Source: an archaeon (lineage in GTDB: Archaea; Nanobdellota; Nanobdellia; Woesearchaeales; GW2011-AR9). From it: DNA of 20,817 nt. Of this stretch, positions 7,230-15,222 are shown one piece after another. A program made the position numbers and the translations under genes. How positions within the stretch are numbered: the first letter of the stretch is position 1; the number at the start of each line of letters is the position of its first letter. The stretch spans positions 1-20,817 of the forward strand of contig JAGVMW010000194.1 of the NCBI GenBank assembly GCA_020053615.1. Direction: 5' to 3'. Below the pieces are notes generated by a model, which had not been told where the DNA came from, ran no database searches, and saw only the letters and a list, made by a program, of their open reading frames with translations.

Positions 7230-7751
7230 TTATCCAAAAATTTCATTAAACACCTTCGAGGTTATTTTATCTGTTATTGTATCTACTTGGTGTCGTTTTG
7301 GCTTACCCAATTCCAATATTTGCTCAATTACCAGTTCTTTGAGATTTAATCGGAGTATTCGTTTGATTTTTTCAATACCAAAACCAGCTGAATTTACTTT
7401 CTGGATATTGCTATTCCCCATGTACATCCCCCAATATTGTTCTTTAAAAGAACCGTCTGAGCAAAGGTAGAGGGCATATCTATCTCCGCGTTCTAATGCA
7501 AAATGTCCACCTTTTTCTTCTATGAACTTTATTCCCTCAACGTTATCTTGAGCTTTAAAGAATTCGTCAGCTTTTTCGCGCCATTTGTTCAGTAATTCTT
7601 TTTCAAGCTTCTTTTTGCTCTCACGAAGCTGAATATCCTTCTGTTGCTGCTCTACTTTTATTTTTGCCCATTTTTCTTTTTGGAGTTCTAACTGCTCTTT
7701 TCTCTTTTCCATCATTTCTTTGGCTTTGATTATAGCTTCTTTGATTTCCAT
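7230..7751 (-). CDS. Hypothetical protein with long charged coiled coil
   Basis: A 173-residue protein. Residues 1-65 form a strongly charged, probably coiled-coil helix (KEMMEKRKEQLELQKEKWAK, then SKKKLEKELLNKWREK). A compact domain follows with alternating hydrophobics (KGGHFALERGDRYALYLC). I chose the ATG at 7751 because GAGGT (7757-7761) lies 5 nt before it, within the end of the upstream gene. A GTG at 7763 would remove that site. The spacing to the preceding stop is 1 nt. Function is unknown, and the resemblance to a nucleic-acid- or structure-binding adaptor is only compositional. Confidence 0.65.
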   Translation of the reverse strand: MEIKEAIIKAKEMMEKRKEQLELQKEKWAKIKVEQQQKDIQLRESKKKLEKELLNKWREKADEFFKAQDNVEGIKFIEEKGGHFALERGDRYALYLCSDGSFKEQYWGMYMGNSNIQKVNSAGFGIEKIKRILRLNLKELVIEQILELGKPKRHQVDTITDKITSKVFNEIFG

Positions 7752-7752
7752 G

Positions 7753-8091
7753 TTACACCTCACTTAATAGAAACTTTGGCCATTCTCCAGTTTGAGTGTA
7801 CTCTTCTATTTCTTTAAGACTTTTCGGATGGTACTTTTTCTGTTTGATGTAATCGTCTAAAATTCCATCAATTGTATGATTTAGAGCTGCTATACCCATT
7901 GAATGTGCAGAGGGAAGGTGCTGAGCTATCTTTTTTATTTTTAAAATCGTTTTCTGGTCTGCTTTCTGGAATTGGGAATCGTATAGAAGCTGTTTGTATT
8001 CCTGTTCTACTTCTCTTTTGAGTTCATGTTTCTCTCTTTTAATCACATTTTGTTTAGCTTGTTGATGCAATAATAGTTTAATCTTATTCAT
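7753..8091 (-). CDS. Small helical protein, first gene of the 8091-6703 operon
   Basis: A 112-residue basic, mostly helical protein starting MNKIKLLLHQQAKQNVIKREK. No family is recognised. The start is set by GAGGAGG at 8101-8107, 9 nt before the ATG, one of the strongest ribosome sites in the window. A minus-strand TATA-like stretch near 8147-8156 would place transcription start near 8124, giving a leader of about 30 nt. It is divergent from the HTH-CBS regulator, which may control it. Confidence 0.65.
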   Translation of the reverse strand: MNKIKLLLHQQAKQNVIKREKHELKREVEQEYKQLLYDSQFQKADQKTILKIKKIAQHLPSAHSMGIAALNHTIDGILDDYIKQKKYHPKSLKEIEEYTQTGEWPKFLLSEV

Positions 8092-8153
8092 TTGTTTTTA
8101 CCTCCTCAAAGATTTATTTGAGTGATAGTTAAATCAAATCTTAAATGATATAT

Positions 8154-8189
8154 AATATTTCTTGAAAGAATATTCTCAACAGGAATATT
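8154..8189. promoter_or_regulatory. Triple AATATT repeat between divergent promoters
   Basis: AATATT occurs at 8154-8159, 8169-8174 and 8184-8189, each exactly 15 bp apart. Adjacent pairs form 21-bp imperfect inverted repeats (for example AATATTTCTTGAAAGAATATT). The first overlaps the minus-strand TATA region and the third overlaps the plus-strand TATA (8186-8195). It is a candidate operator for the neighbouring HTH-CBS regulator. Confidence 0.5.
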
Positions 8190-8195
8190 TAAATA
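8186..8195 (+). promoter_or_regulatory. TATA box for the HTH-CBS gene
   Basis: TATTTAAATA is centred about 27-28 nt upstream of the ATG at 8218. The same 10-mer occurs at 19248-19257 in front of the AsnC-like regulator. Confidence 0.55.
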
Positions 8196-8217
8196 GTAGT
8201 TTACTTTTTGAAAGATT

Positions 8218-8757
8218 ATGGTCTTGCCCGAACCAGAAGAATTCGCTAGAAGAAGAAAGAAGTTAGGGATTACCCAGAAACAGTTTGCAAGCATTATGCA
8301 ATTGAGCCAAAGTTTAATTTCTAAATTTGAAACGAATAGAGCATCGATGAAGTATGATGATGTTAAGAACATAGATCAAGAGTTGTCTTGTAGAGAATAC
8401 AAAGGAAAATTGGCTTCCGATATTATGACTAATGAAGTGCTTTGGCTATCGGTTAATGATACTTTGAAAAAAGCAGTAGATAAAATGAAAGAGAATGGAT
8501 TTTCCCAACTTCCAATCCTGAAAAATGGAAAAGTGGTAGGAAGCATAACCGAAACTAAAGCTTTAGACCTCATTCAAAAAAATGGTTTAAATGTGTATAA
8601 CCAAAAATTAGCGGAGATTATGGAAGAGACGCTGCCATTTGTTAGCATTCATGAAAAATTAGATTCGCTAAGAGCACGATTAAGAACTGCCCCTGCTGTT
8701 TTAGTAATGAATAAAGGCAAACTAACCGGAATAATAAGCCGGGCTGATGTGTTGTAG
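8218..8757 (+). CDS. HTH-CBS transcriptional regulator
   Basis: A 179-residue archaeal-type regulator. The N-terminal XRE-like HTH is at about 5-50 (LGITQKQFASIMQLSQSLIS). Two CBS domains follow at about 65-120 (ASDIMTNEVLWLSVNDTLKKA, then FSQLPILKNGKVVGSITET) and 125-179 (ending GKLTGIISRADVL). CBS pairs commonly bind adenine nucleotides, so the protein may sense energy state. The ligand here is inference. It is transcribed from a leaderless-type promoter divergent from the 8091 operon. It is convergent with the zinc-finger membrane gene, with a 15-nt gap. Confidence 0.88.
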   Translation: MVLPEPEEFARRRKKLGITQKQFASIMQLSQSLISKFETNRASMKYDDVKNIDQELSCREYKGKLASDIMTNEVLWLSVNDTLKKAVDKMKENGFSQLPILKNGKVVGSITETKALDLIQKNGLNVYNQKLAEIMEETLPFVSIHEKLDSLRARLRTAPAVLVMNKGKLTGIISRADVL

Positions 8758-8772
8758 ATTTGTTTTCCCTAT

Positions 8773-9141
8773 TTAATTGTCTCCATAAAGTACTTTTTTT
8801 TCTATTTTTCCATCAACGGTTACAAAAATAGCGAACAAAATTAAACTTAAGAATGCAATCGTTCCAGATATGCCCAAAACGAGAGTTGAGTTTACAACGA
8901 AAGCTACAATTGCAACAATAAAAGAGGCCGACACGAGCATTCCGGAGAAAAACGCAATTTTACCATAAATTGTGTCCACTTCTACATTATCAGTATAATG
9001 AAATTTAGGACAGGTGTGATGAGAGGACAGTTCCTGATTAAACTTTAAGCAGTATTCTTTGATTACAATCTTGTTATTTATTCCCAAGTGTTCTTTCTTT
9101 TTGAAGAATTTACAGTTGGGACATTTTTTTGGTGGTATCAT
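8773..9141 (-). CDS. Small zinc-finger membrane protein
   Basis: A 122-residue protein. The N-terminal soluble part has four cysteines (C7, C10, C31, C44), the first two as CPNC, consistent with a zinc-binding ribbon. Two adjacent membrane helices follow at about 66-84 and 86-107, then a short charged tail. It is the last gene of the long minus-strand operon and overlaps the beta-CASP gene by 4 nt (ATGA). No family name is known to me. Confidence 0.7.
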   Translation of the reverse strand: MIPPKKCPNCKFFKKKEHLGINNKIVIKEYCLKFNQELSSHHTCPKFHYTDNVEVDTIYGKIAFFSGMLVSASFIVAIVAFVVNSTLVLGISGTIAFLSLILFAIFVTVDGKIEKKVLYGDN

Positions 9142-10532
9142 TTAAACATCTCCGGCTTCTGGGTATGAATTGGAATTAATTCTTGGGGAGCAATCTCTTT
9201 TATCATGGCTTTGATTTCTTTACCTGATGCGTGTCCTGAAGCATGAGCAAAGTATTCTTTAATCTTGAAATGTGCTAGCCAATTCCTCTTTCTTTCATCA
9301 TCTAATTCCATTTCATCACAGAACGGTTCACAAGAAGATTTAATCCAAACGGCATCTTTAGGCTTGATATCTAACAGCTGGTTTACTTCAAACATATTCA
9401 TAGAAACAACGTACTTGCGGGGATTTTTCTGCAGTTCAGTATAAGTTATAGCGTTCTTTCTATTGATGTAAGTTAATTCCCATTTATCATAATCTTGTTC
9501 TACTTGCTTACAATCTGCTCCTTCATTACAGATTAATCCCCAGCTTTTCTTTGGAATGAGAATTTTTACATCGTCTAACTTAAACGGACAATATTCCTGC
9601 AAAGCCTCGATTAAGTAAGCCAGCTTTAGCGTCACCACAAATTCTCGCTTATTGGCTTTAGTTGCATTATAAACTGAGATAACACGGTCTAAATCTCTGA
9701 TGGGGTGTTCTACAAAAGCCAAGCCTTTGGCTTCTTTGATGAACTTAGAGATTTGTTCTTTAACTTCTGCTTCACTTACGGAAGTTTCTTGGTCTATTCT
9801 GGTTCCTTCACACAATAGCCATTTAGGTTTAGCGGCTTTGGCTTTCTTGACAAATTCTAGGGTTAAGTTAGAATTATATCCATGAAATCTTAAATCTCCA
9901 GTATAAACTAAGTTGCCTTCATCAGAGTAAATTATGAAAGCGCAGGCACCGGGTAGAGAATGATCTACCGGAAGCATTTCTATTTCCAAGTCTTTAATTT
10001 TGTAACGCTTATTATTTTCTACTAGTTGGAACGGTCTTTCTTTAACGTATTCTGCGCTGGTCCTAGTTACTCTAGATAGTCCGCCTTTGCTGTTTATTCT
10101 GAATTGGAAAGTTTCTAAAGTGGTGATTAAATCTGAGAAAGTGTTTGCACCAATTTCTTCTAATGCTTGCAGTATAATTTTAGTGGGTTTGGTGCAGTAG
10201 ATTGGGATATCATTTCTTAGGAAATGAAGATATTGGGCATGGTCAGCGTGGGCGTGGGTTATGAGAAGAGCATCAAACTCGCGCTTCTCTTCTGTTCTTC
10301 CCATGTGTTTTAAGTAATCGTTGCGGTAGAGTCCTTTTAAGTCTGGAAGAAGGTTTAGTTCTATTAAATCTGGAATAGATGAGCATTTCCTAGGCTGCAG
10401 GAATTCGGAGAAGAATTTTCCTGCTTGGGAGAAGCTCATACCGAAATCAAGGAAGATTTTAGTGCTTTTATACTCAACTAAGAACTTATTTCCACCTATT
10501 TCATTCTTTCCGCCCAAAATTGTGATTTTCAT
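9138..10532 (-). CDS. Metallo-beta-lactamase/beta-CASP nuclease-like protein
   Basis: A 464-residue protein. The MBL core starts MKITILGGKNEIGGNKFLVE. The di-metal motif is THAHADH (H93, H95, D97, H98), with H191 in VDHSLPGA and D213 in YTGDLR. A beta-CASP-like insertion follows, and the C-terminal motifs HASGH (430-434) and PIHT (H456) are those of RNase J/CPSF-type enzymes. It is therefore likely a nuclease acting on RNA or DNA, in the cytoplasm. It is shorter than RNase J and lacks its C-terminal domain. I chose the ATG at 10532, where family similarity begins. An in-frame TTG at 10565 would add repeats of Leu-Thr-Gln. It sits fourth after the restriction enzyme in one operon. Confidence 0.85.
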   Translation of the reverse strand: MKITILGGKNEIGGNKFLVEYKSTKIFLDFGMSFSQAGKFFSEFLQPRKCSSIPDLIELNLLPDLKGLYRNDYLKHMGRTEEKREFDALLITHAHADHAQYLHFLRNDIPIYCTKPTKIILQALEEIGANTFSDLITTLETFQFRINSKGGLSRVTRTSAEYVKERPFQLVENNKRYKIKDLEIEMLPVDHSLPGACAFIIYSDEGNLVYTGDLRFHGYNSNLTLEFVKKAKAAKPKWLLCEGTRIDQETSVSEAEVKEQISKFIKEAKGLAFVEHPIRDLDRVISVYNATKANKREFVVTLKLAYLIEALQEYCPFKLDDVKILIPKKSWGLICNEGADCKQVEQDYDKWELTYINRKNAITYTELQKNPRKYVVSMNMFEVNQLLDIKPKDAVWIKSSCEPFCDEMELDDERKRNWLAHFKIKEYFAHASGHASGKEIKAMIKEIAPQELIPIHTQKPEMFK

Positions 10533-10535
10533 TTG

Positions 10536-10566
10536 CGTCAACTTTTGCGTCAACCGTTCCGTCAAC
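10536..10566 (-). repeat. Three GTTGACG repeats, 12-nt period
   Basis: Minus-strand GTTGACG occurs at 10560-10566, 10548-10554 and 10536-10542. The repeats end just before the ATG of the beta-CASP gene, in the 45-nt gap after the preceding stop. The period is in frame. If translated from the TTG at 10565, they give Thr-Glu-Arg-Leu-Thr-Gln-Lys-Leu-Thr-Gln. Confidence 0.6.
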
Positions 10567-10577
10567 CTGTTTTGGCA

Positions 10578-11375
10578 TTATTCTGAGGTGTTTTCTTCTT
10601 CCTCTATTTTGAATCTGATTAATTTAACAATTACATAAGTGGTGGTATATTTTCTTATATTTCCTATGAGAATATAATGCAAATAGTTTTCTTCTTCGAC
10701 ATGGTAATTGTCTTTTAACTTCATGCAGTGTTCTTCGGAATTTGGCTTCTGCCTCATCCATTGATAGGCACCCCATTCTACTATTTTCTGCTCATGTGGA
10801 GCTTTCGAACTGCATGGCCCATCACATTCATAGTGTAAATAGGGAAGAAATGCAAAATCATTCTGGTTCATAATATCATAATCCAAATCTATTAAAGTGG
10901 TCTGGGCTTCAGAAGTCTCTTTGTTTTGTTTAAGCATAAACTTCATGCTCTTAGGCTTTATGAGACCAAAACTTTTTCCGTTGTCTCTTATCTGAGAAAA
11001 TGTTGATTTAGCAAGACTTTCTAGTAATGCAATCTGTTCAGGACGTTTAAGCTTCTTATTTACTTTGTTTCCTTTTCTATTAATCTCTTTTTGCGCATAT
11101 ATCCGTTTGGACAGATTTTTCCATTCTTGCTCGTAATTAAAGACAACATAAGAATTTTCTCTGCCATCATTAGTTGGCTTTCTAACTTCGGTATTGATTA
11201 TTTCCCAGTCATGCACATATCCATGGGGAACAGGATATACTCTCACAAAACCAGTTTTATCAGACCAGAGGCACAGGCATCTGCCTTGTTGCCCGCCTAT
11301 TTTACTAATTTGATTTGGCGCTCCTTGACCTAGGACAATCATATCTTTCATCCAAAATGAATCTGGTTCAGTCAT
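10578..11375 (-). CDS. DUF488-associated protein with CxxxC...H motif
   Basis: A 265-residue protein of unknown function. The N-terminal part (about 10-75) contains CLCLWSDKTGFVRVYPVPHG, which I recall from proteins encoded beside DUF488 genes (pattern C...G.WVRLYPVP). The C-terminal part has a likely metal site: YECDGPCSSKAPHEQKIVEWG, about 182-202. A basic helical linker lies between. It overlaps the DUF488 gene by 4 nt (ATGA), which fixes the start at 11375. No catalytic motif is recognised. Confidence 0.72.
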   Translation of the reverse strand: MTEPDSFWMKDMIVLGQGAPNQISKIGGQQGRCLCLWSDKTGFVRVYPVPHGYVHDWEIINTEVRKPTNDGRENSYVVFNYEQEWKNLSKRIYAQKEINRKGNKVNKKLKRPEQIALLESLAKSTFSQIRDNGKSFGLIKPKSMKFMLKQNKETSEAQTTLIDLDYDIMNQNDFAFLPYLHYECDGPCSSKAPHEQKIVEWGAYQWMRQKPNSEEHCMKLKDNYHVEEENYLHYILIGNIRKYTTTYVIVKLIRFKIEEEENTSE

Positions 11376-12217
11376 AAGTTTATGACCTCATGCTTCTTAC
11401 TTTTTATAACTTTGGCTACTTCTCGCCTATGGCAAAAATCGCAGTCTGCTTCAAAGCATAACAAAGCTATTCTTTTCGTTGTTCCTAGCTCTATAATTCG
11501 GTTTACATAAACCTCTTTGAGTGGTAATACTTGCTGATATTTTGCGAATAACTCCTCATAATCTGCTTTGGTATTAAGATTCTTTCGTTCTTCACTTTCG
11601 ATTCCTAATTCAGGGATATGAAGATAATCAATACCCACATCTTTTAATTTCTTCATTAAAGTATCTTTAATATAAATGAAGTTCATGCTAAACGGATTTC
11701 TTCTTATGTCAATTAAGAGTTCTATATTATTGCTTACTAAAGCATTGAGAAATTGGTCTATATCTTTTTTTTCATAGCCAATCGTGAAAAATCCTGGCTC
11801 GGCTTTCTTTGGCTTTTGTTCGAGCAATTCACTCTTGATGGTGTATTCTGGGTATTTTTGATAGACGTAATCCGTTATTTTCTTTTCATTTGGAAATGAT
11901 TTTAACATGGTCTTTATGGTCTGATGGTGTTCTCTTCCTATTTCGTTTAATACTGTTTCTCCTGCTTTTGTAATGGTTGTTTCTTCCTCATCAATGAGTT
12001 TATTGTCTCTAAGCTTTCTTAAATCGTCAAAGCAGAGATGAGAGAATGGTCCTTGTTTATAGGCAAAGAAGTGGTAAAACGGCATCTCTTCAGCAATTCC
12101 ATGTTCTTCTTTAAGCAAAAATTGAGATTTAACTATCGCTCTGCGTGAATGGATGTTATTTTCGTTTAGTACTTCAATAGTGTTTAACAAGACTTTTTGG
12201 CGGTTGAAGAGTTTCAT
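11372..12217 (-). CDS. YwgA-like/wHTH domain fused to DUF488
   Basis: A 281-residue two-domain protein. Residues 5-95 (RQKVLLNTIEVLNENNIHSR, then YHFFAYKQGPFSHLCFDDL) resemble the YwgA/Panacea-like helical domains seen in some antitoxin and defence proteins. Residues 143-281 are DUF488. The diagnostic motifs are FFTIGYEKK (143-151), DIRRNPFS (170-177), the PELG motif (202-205) and CFEADCDFCHRREVA (254-268) with the conserved Cys-His. The biochemical role of DUF488 is not established to my knowledge. It begins 13 nt after the 33-residue membrane gene and overlaps the next gene by 4 nt. The domain call for the N-terminal half is tentative. Confidence 0.82.
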   Translation of the reverse strand: MKLFNRQKVLLNTIEVLNENNIHSRRAIVKSQFLLKEEHGIAEEMPFYHFFAYKQGPFSHLCFDDLRKLRDNKLIDEEETTITKAGETVLNEIGREHHQTIKTMLKSFPNEKKITDYVYQKYPEYTIKSELLEQKPKKAEPGFFTIGYEKKDIDQFLNALVSNNIELLIDIRRNPFSMNFIYIKDTLMKKLKDVGIDYLHIPELGIESEERKNLNTKADYEELFAKYQQVLPLKEVYVNRIIELGTTKRIALLCFEADCDFCHRREVAKVIKSKKHEVINL

Positions 12218-12230
12218 TTTTAGTTGAATT

Positions 12231-12332
12231 TCATTTTAATGAGGTTAGTATCAATTTTAACATATAAAGCATAATGATTATTATAATTATCGTTCCTATA
12301 CCCCGAAGTATATTATTAAACTGTCTTGTCAT
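12231..12332 (-). CDS. 33-residue single-helix membrane protein
   Basis: A tiny protein starting MTRQFNNILRGIGTIIIIIML, with a single membrane helix at about 10-30 (IGTIIIIIMLYMLKLILTSL) and basic flanks. Its ATG overlaps the stop of the upstream 71-residue gene in an ATGA arrangement, the same coupling used through this operon, and DUF488 follows 13 nt later. That argues it is translated despite its size. Confidence 0.5.
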   Translation of the reverse strand: MTRQFNNILRGIGTIIIIIIMLYMLKLILTSLK

Positions 12333-12544
12333 TTTTTACCACCTTTACTTTCTTTAGTAAATGAAATAAAGTAAAGAATTCCTACAGCGACCGCTAACAA
12401 TGCTATGAAAACATAATTTAATTTTACATAAAATTGGAGGTTGTTTGAAAAATTAGCATTGTACAAAAATGCTATAAGTCCCCCGATTAAACCGATAAAA
12501 GCGATAATCACTGCGGCAAGTCCTATTTTCTCTCCATTTTTCAT
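12329..12544 (-). CDS. Small two-helix membrane protein
   Basis: A 71-residue protein with two membrane helices (about 7-27 and 43-62), a short hydrophilic loop and a Lys-rich tail (KESKGGKK). It overlaps the restriction enzyme stop by 4 nt and the next tiny membrane gene by 4 nt. No family is recognised. In a defence operon such a protein could be a membrane effector or anchor, but nothing in the sequence shows this. Confidence 0.65.
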   Translation of the reverse strand: MKNGEKIGLAAVIIAFIGLIGGLIAFLYNANFSNNLQFYVKLNYVFIALLAVAVGILYFISFTKESKGGKK

Positions 12545-15222
12545 CTCAAACTCTCCTCAATAATCTTCTTTTCTGCTTCAGTGATACCGTAAATCTTGTA
12601 CACCAATTCATCGATCTCTTGGTCTGTTTTCTTGATGTCTGCCTCAATCTTGGCTTTTTCATCAGTGGATTTTTCTTTGAGTTCGTTGAGGCGTTTGTTG
12701 AGAGAGAGTATTTTATCAACAAGTTTGATGAGAGGTTGCTGTTTTTCTAAAGAAACTATTTTTATAGGTAATTTCTGGTAGGAATTTATAGATTGGGTCA
12801 CCGTTTTATATCTTTGACCATACCAATAATTAATTAATTTTGAATTCAACAATGCTAAAATATATCTTAAATTAAAATCATCACTTTTCTTGTTTACTAT
12901 AAAAGTAGAGCCAATCGTGTAATACTTATCTTCATCGAAAGATGCAGTAATTGTTCCAGCACCCTCTCTTTTGATTATTATTTTTTCTTTTTCAAACCTT
13001 TGTGGTTCTGCTGGTCTTGCAGTTTCTTTATGCTTCTTCATAGAAGATGGACTATACCACACCCATTCTTTAGACCAGTTTATACCATACCTCTTAATGT
13101 TGCCACCCCTAAGAACTTTCTTATCTTCTTGCGGATGCTTTATTTCATTGTAAGTAAACTTTGAATCATCTCCAGTCATAATACCAAAAGAAATGTTAGT
13201 TATTTCACCAAGTGGTTTTGTATCTTTTTCAAAATGATGATCAATACTACTCGCTTTTTGATTCCAATCTAAGTTAAATAAATAATCTTTTGAATTGGAA
13301 TAAAGCGATTGTGGCACTTGTTTTTTATTTTCAAGTTTTCCATTGGGTAATATATTTGCAATTATAATATTGTGCTTATCAATCTTATTTTTAGAATTAG
13401 ATTTTTGTAGGATTAATATAATAGTATCCACGGCAGCATCTTTAAATGTCTTCTTTGGAGTGATTATTATTTGTTGAATAATACATGTTTCTGCAATTAA
13501 TTTCCTCAGTTTATTAAAGCTGTGTTGGGAAACCCAAGAAGATGACACTATAAAACCTAAAACCCCACCATCACTCAGTTTATTAATAGCTTGTTCAATA
13601 AAAAATGAGAATATATCACATTTTTGCACTGCTGAACTAAATTTCTGAAAAAAGTATTTTCGTTCACTCTCTTTTAGGTTTTCAAATCGAATATACGGCG
13701 GATTCCCCACCACCACATCAAACCCGCCATTACTAATTATTTCTTTAAACTGCTCTTCCCACTTGAAAGCGCGAGGCGAAACAGCAGGATCATCAATCAA
13801 ACTATTCCCAACTTTAATATTCTCCTGTAATGTGGGTAATCTATGCTTTTTCTCTGCCGTTTTCAATAATAAATTTAACTGAGCAATCTCGACCGCTTTT
13901 GGATCTAAATCAACACCAAAAATATTATTTTTCAAAATTTCAATCTTTCGACCATACGTAACTGAAACTCCAGAAGTATCTAATTTCATCTGGTCACTGT
14001 CTTTATTTTTCTTTCTATCTAATGTAACCAAATAATCAAATGCTTTCATTAAGAAAGAACCAGAACCGCAGGCAGGATCAAGAACTTTAATCTTTGATAA
14101 ATCCACTTTCTTATCTTTAGCCAATCCCCCAATCGTATTTTTAACAATGTAATCAACCACATACGTGGGAGTGTAATAAATACCCTGCTCTTTTCGGTGA
14201 GCCTTACCTTCTACTAATTTTCCCCTCTTTTCTGTCTTTTTTAAAATGTAACCCAAATATTGCTCATAGATATTTCCTAAAACATCAGCATCAATCGCAG
14301 AAAAGTCATAATGAACCGTCTCATCAGCAGTTTTGAACAACCCTATGATAATCTTCTCTAAAACATCATCATCAATGTTTAGCTCTTCACATAAATGAAA
14401 TGCAAATAATTTACTGTTATAAATATCATCAATTTGTCTAAAAGTATTATTCAATTTTTTGTACACTCTTTTGGTACAATCTTCTCTAATAAGAGACTGT
14501 AAAATGGGGGCTTCTAATTGTTTATCTTCAAGTGTGCGGATAAAAATCAATCTATCAATTATTCTTTGAATTGCTTCATCTAACTCCTCAGCACTTAGAT
14601 TTTTAGAAGCATTGTTTTTAAGAATATTCTTTGTCAATAATTCCCTAAATCGAGTCAAATCACTCAATAATTGTTTATCAACAGGAACTTTTTTGGCTTT
14701 CTTCCCCCATTTTTCTGCTTCTATATCAATTATACCACTGTCCAAACTTTCTCTTGATAAAAGCCATAACTGTTCAAATCTTTCTAAAAACTGGTTACAG
14801 TTTAAACTAAAAAACATATTTTGTAATGGATTACTTGATTTCCATTCGGCATTAAATACTTTAATTCCCTCAAAATCGGTTAATATTGCCCATGTTGCTC
14901 CTTTATGCCACGCGTAATTTATGGCCTGTTCAGCAAATTCAATTTTATCTAAATCTTCTTTAAGTGATTTAGCTTCCAAAAATAATTTAGGAATACTTTG
15001 AATACGAAAAGCATAATCTACTCTTCCTTTAGATATTTTTTCTTCAGCAGTAACTTCTTCACCATCTTCTACGCTCCAACCTAATGCCCTAAACAATGGA
15101 AGAATGAAATCCTTTTTAGTCATCTCTTCATTATAAGACTTAACTTTTCCTGTTTCAACTACGCGATTATATTTCTCTACGAGAAGCTTAATTTCCTCTT
15201 TTGCCTTCTCTTTATTACTCAC
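12541..15222 (-). CDS. Single-polypeptide restriction-modification enzyme (type IIG-like)
   Basis: An 893-residue fused enzyme. The N-terminal nuclease domain is of PD-(D/E)xK type: GRVDYAFRI with D69, then FLEAKSL with E83 and K85. A helical linker spans about 180-340. The gamma-class N6-adenine methyltransferase has YYTP (349-352), the SAM-binding motif DPACGSGSF (382-390), FGVDLDPKAVEIA (435-447) and catalytic NPPY (507-510). A C-terminal target-recognition region spans about 650-840 and ends in a coiled coil. It should methylate one adenine in its site and cut unmodified DNA. The specificity is unknown. It starts with GTG, whose GTGA overlaps the stop of the upstream RHH gene. Co-transcribed with seven other genes. 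Confidence 0.9.
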   Translation of the reverse strand: MSNKEKAKEEIKLLVEKYNRVVETGKVKSYNEEMTKKDFILPLFRALGWSVEDGEEVTAEEKISKGRVDYAFRIQSIPKLFLEAKSLKEDLDKIEFAEQAINYAWHKGATWAILTDFEGIKVFNAEWKSSNPLQNMFFSLNCNQFLERFEQLWLLSRESLDSGIIDIEAEKWGKKAKKVPVDKQLLSDLTRFRELLTKNILKNNASKNLSAEELDEAIQRIIDRLIFIRTLEDKQLEAPILQSLIREDCTKRVYKKLNNTFRQIDDIYNSKLFAFHLCEELNIDDDVLEKIIIGLFKTADETVHYDFSAIDADVLGNIYEQYLGYILKKTEKRGKLVEGKAHRKEQGIYYTPTYVVDYIVKNTIGGLAKDKKVDLSKIKVLDPACGSGSFLMKAFDYLVTLDRKKNKDSDQMKLDTSGVSVTYGRKIEILKNNIFGVDLDPKAVEIAQLNLLLKTAEKKHRLPTLQENIKVGNSLIDDPAVSPRAFKWEEQFKEIISNGGFDVVVGNPPYIRFENLKESERKYFFQKFSSAVQKCDIFSFFIEQAINKLSDGGVLGFIVSSSWVSQHSFNKLRKLIAETCIIQQIIITPKKTFKDAAVDTIILILQKSNSKNKIDKHNIIIANILPNGKLENKKQVPQSLYSNSKDYLFNLDWNQKASSIDHHFEKDTKPLGEITNISFGIMTGDDSKFTYNEIKHPQEDKKVLRGGNIKRYGINWSKEWVWYSPSSMKKHKETARPAEPQRFEKEKIIIKREGAGTITASFDEDKYYTIGSTFIVNKKSDDFNLRYILALLNSKLINYWYGQRYKTVTQSINSYQKLPIKIVSLEKQQPLIKLVDKILSLNKRLNELKEKSTDEKAKIEADIKKTDQEIDELVYKIYGITEAEKKIIEESLR

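Noticed and set aside
8106..8372. Minus-strand 88-residue open frame over the HTH-CBS start
   Set aside because: Antisense to the HTH-CBS gene and across the divergent promoter region.
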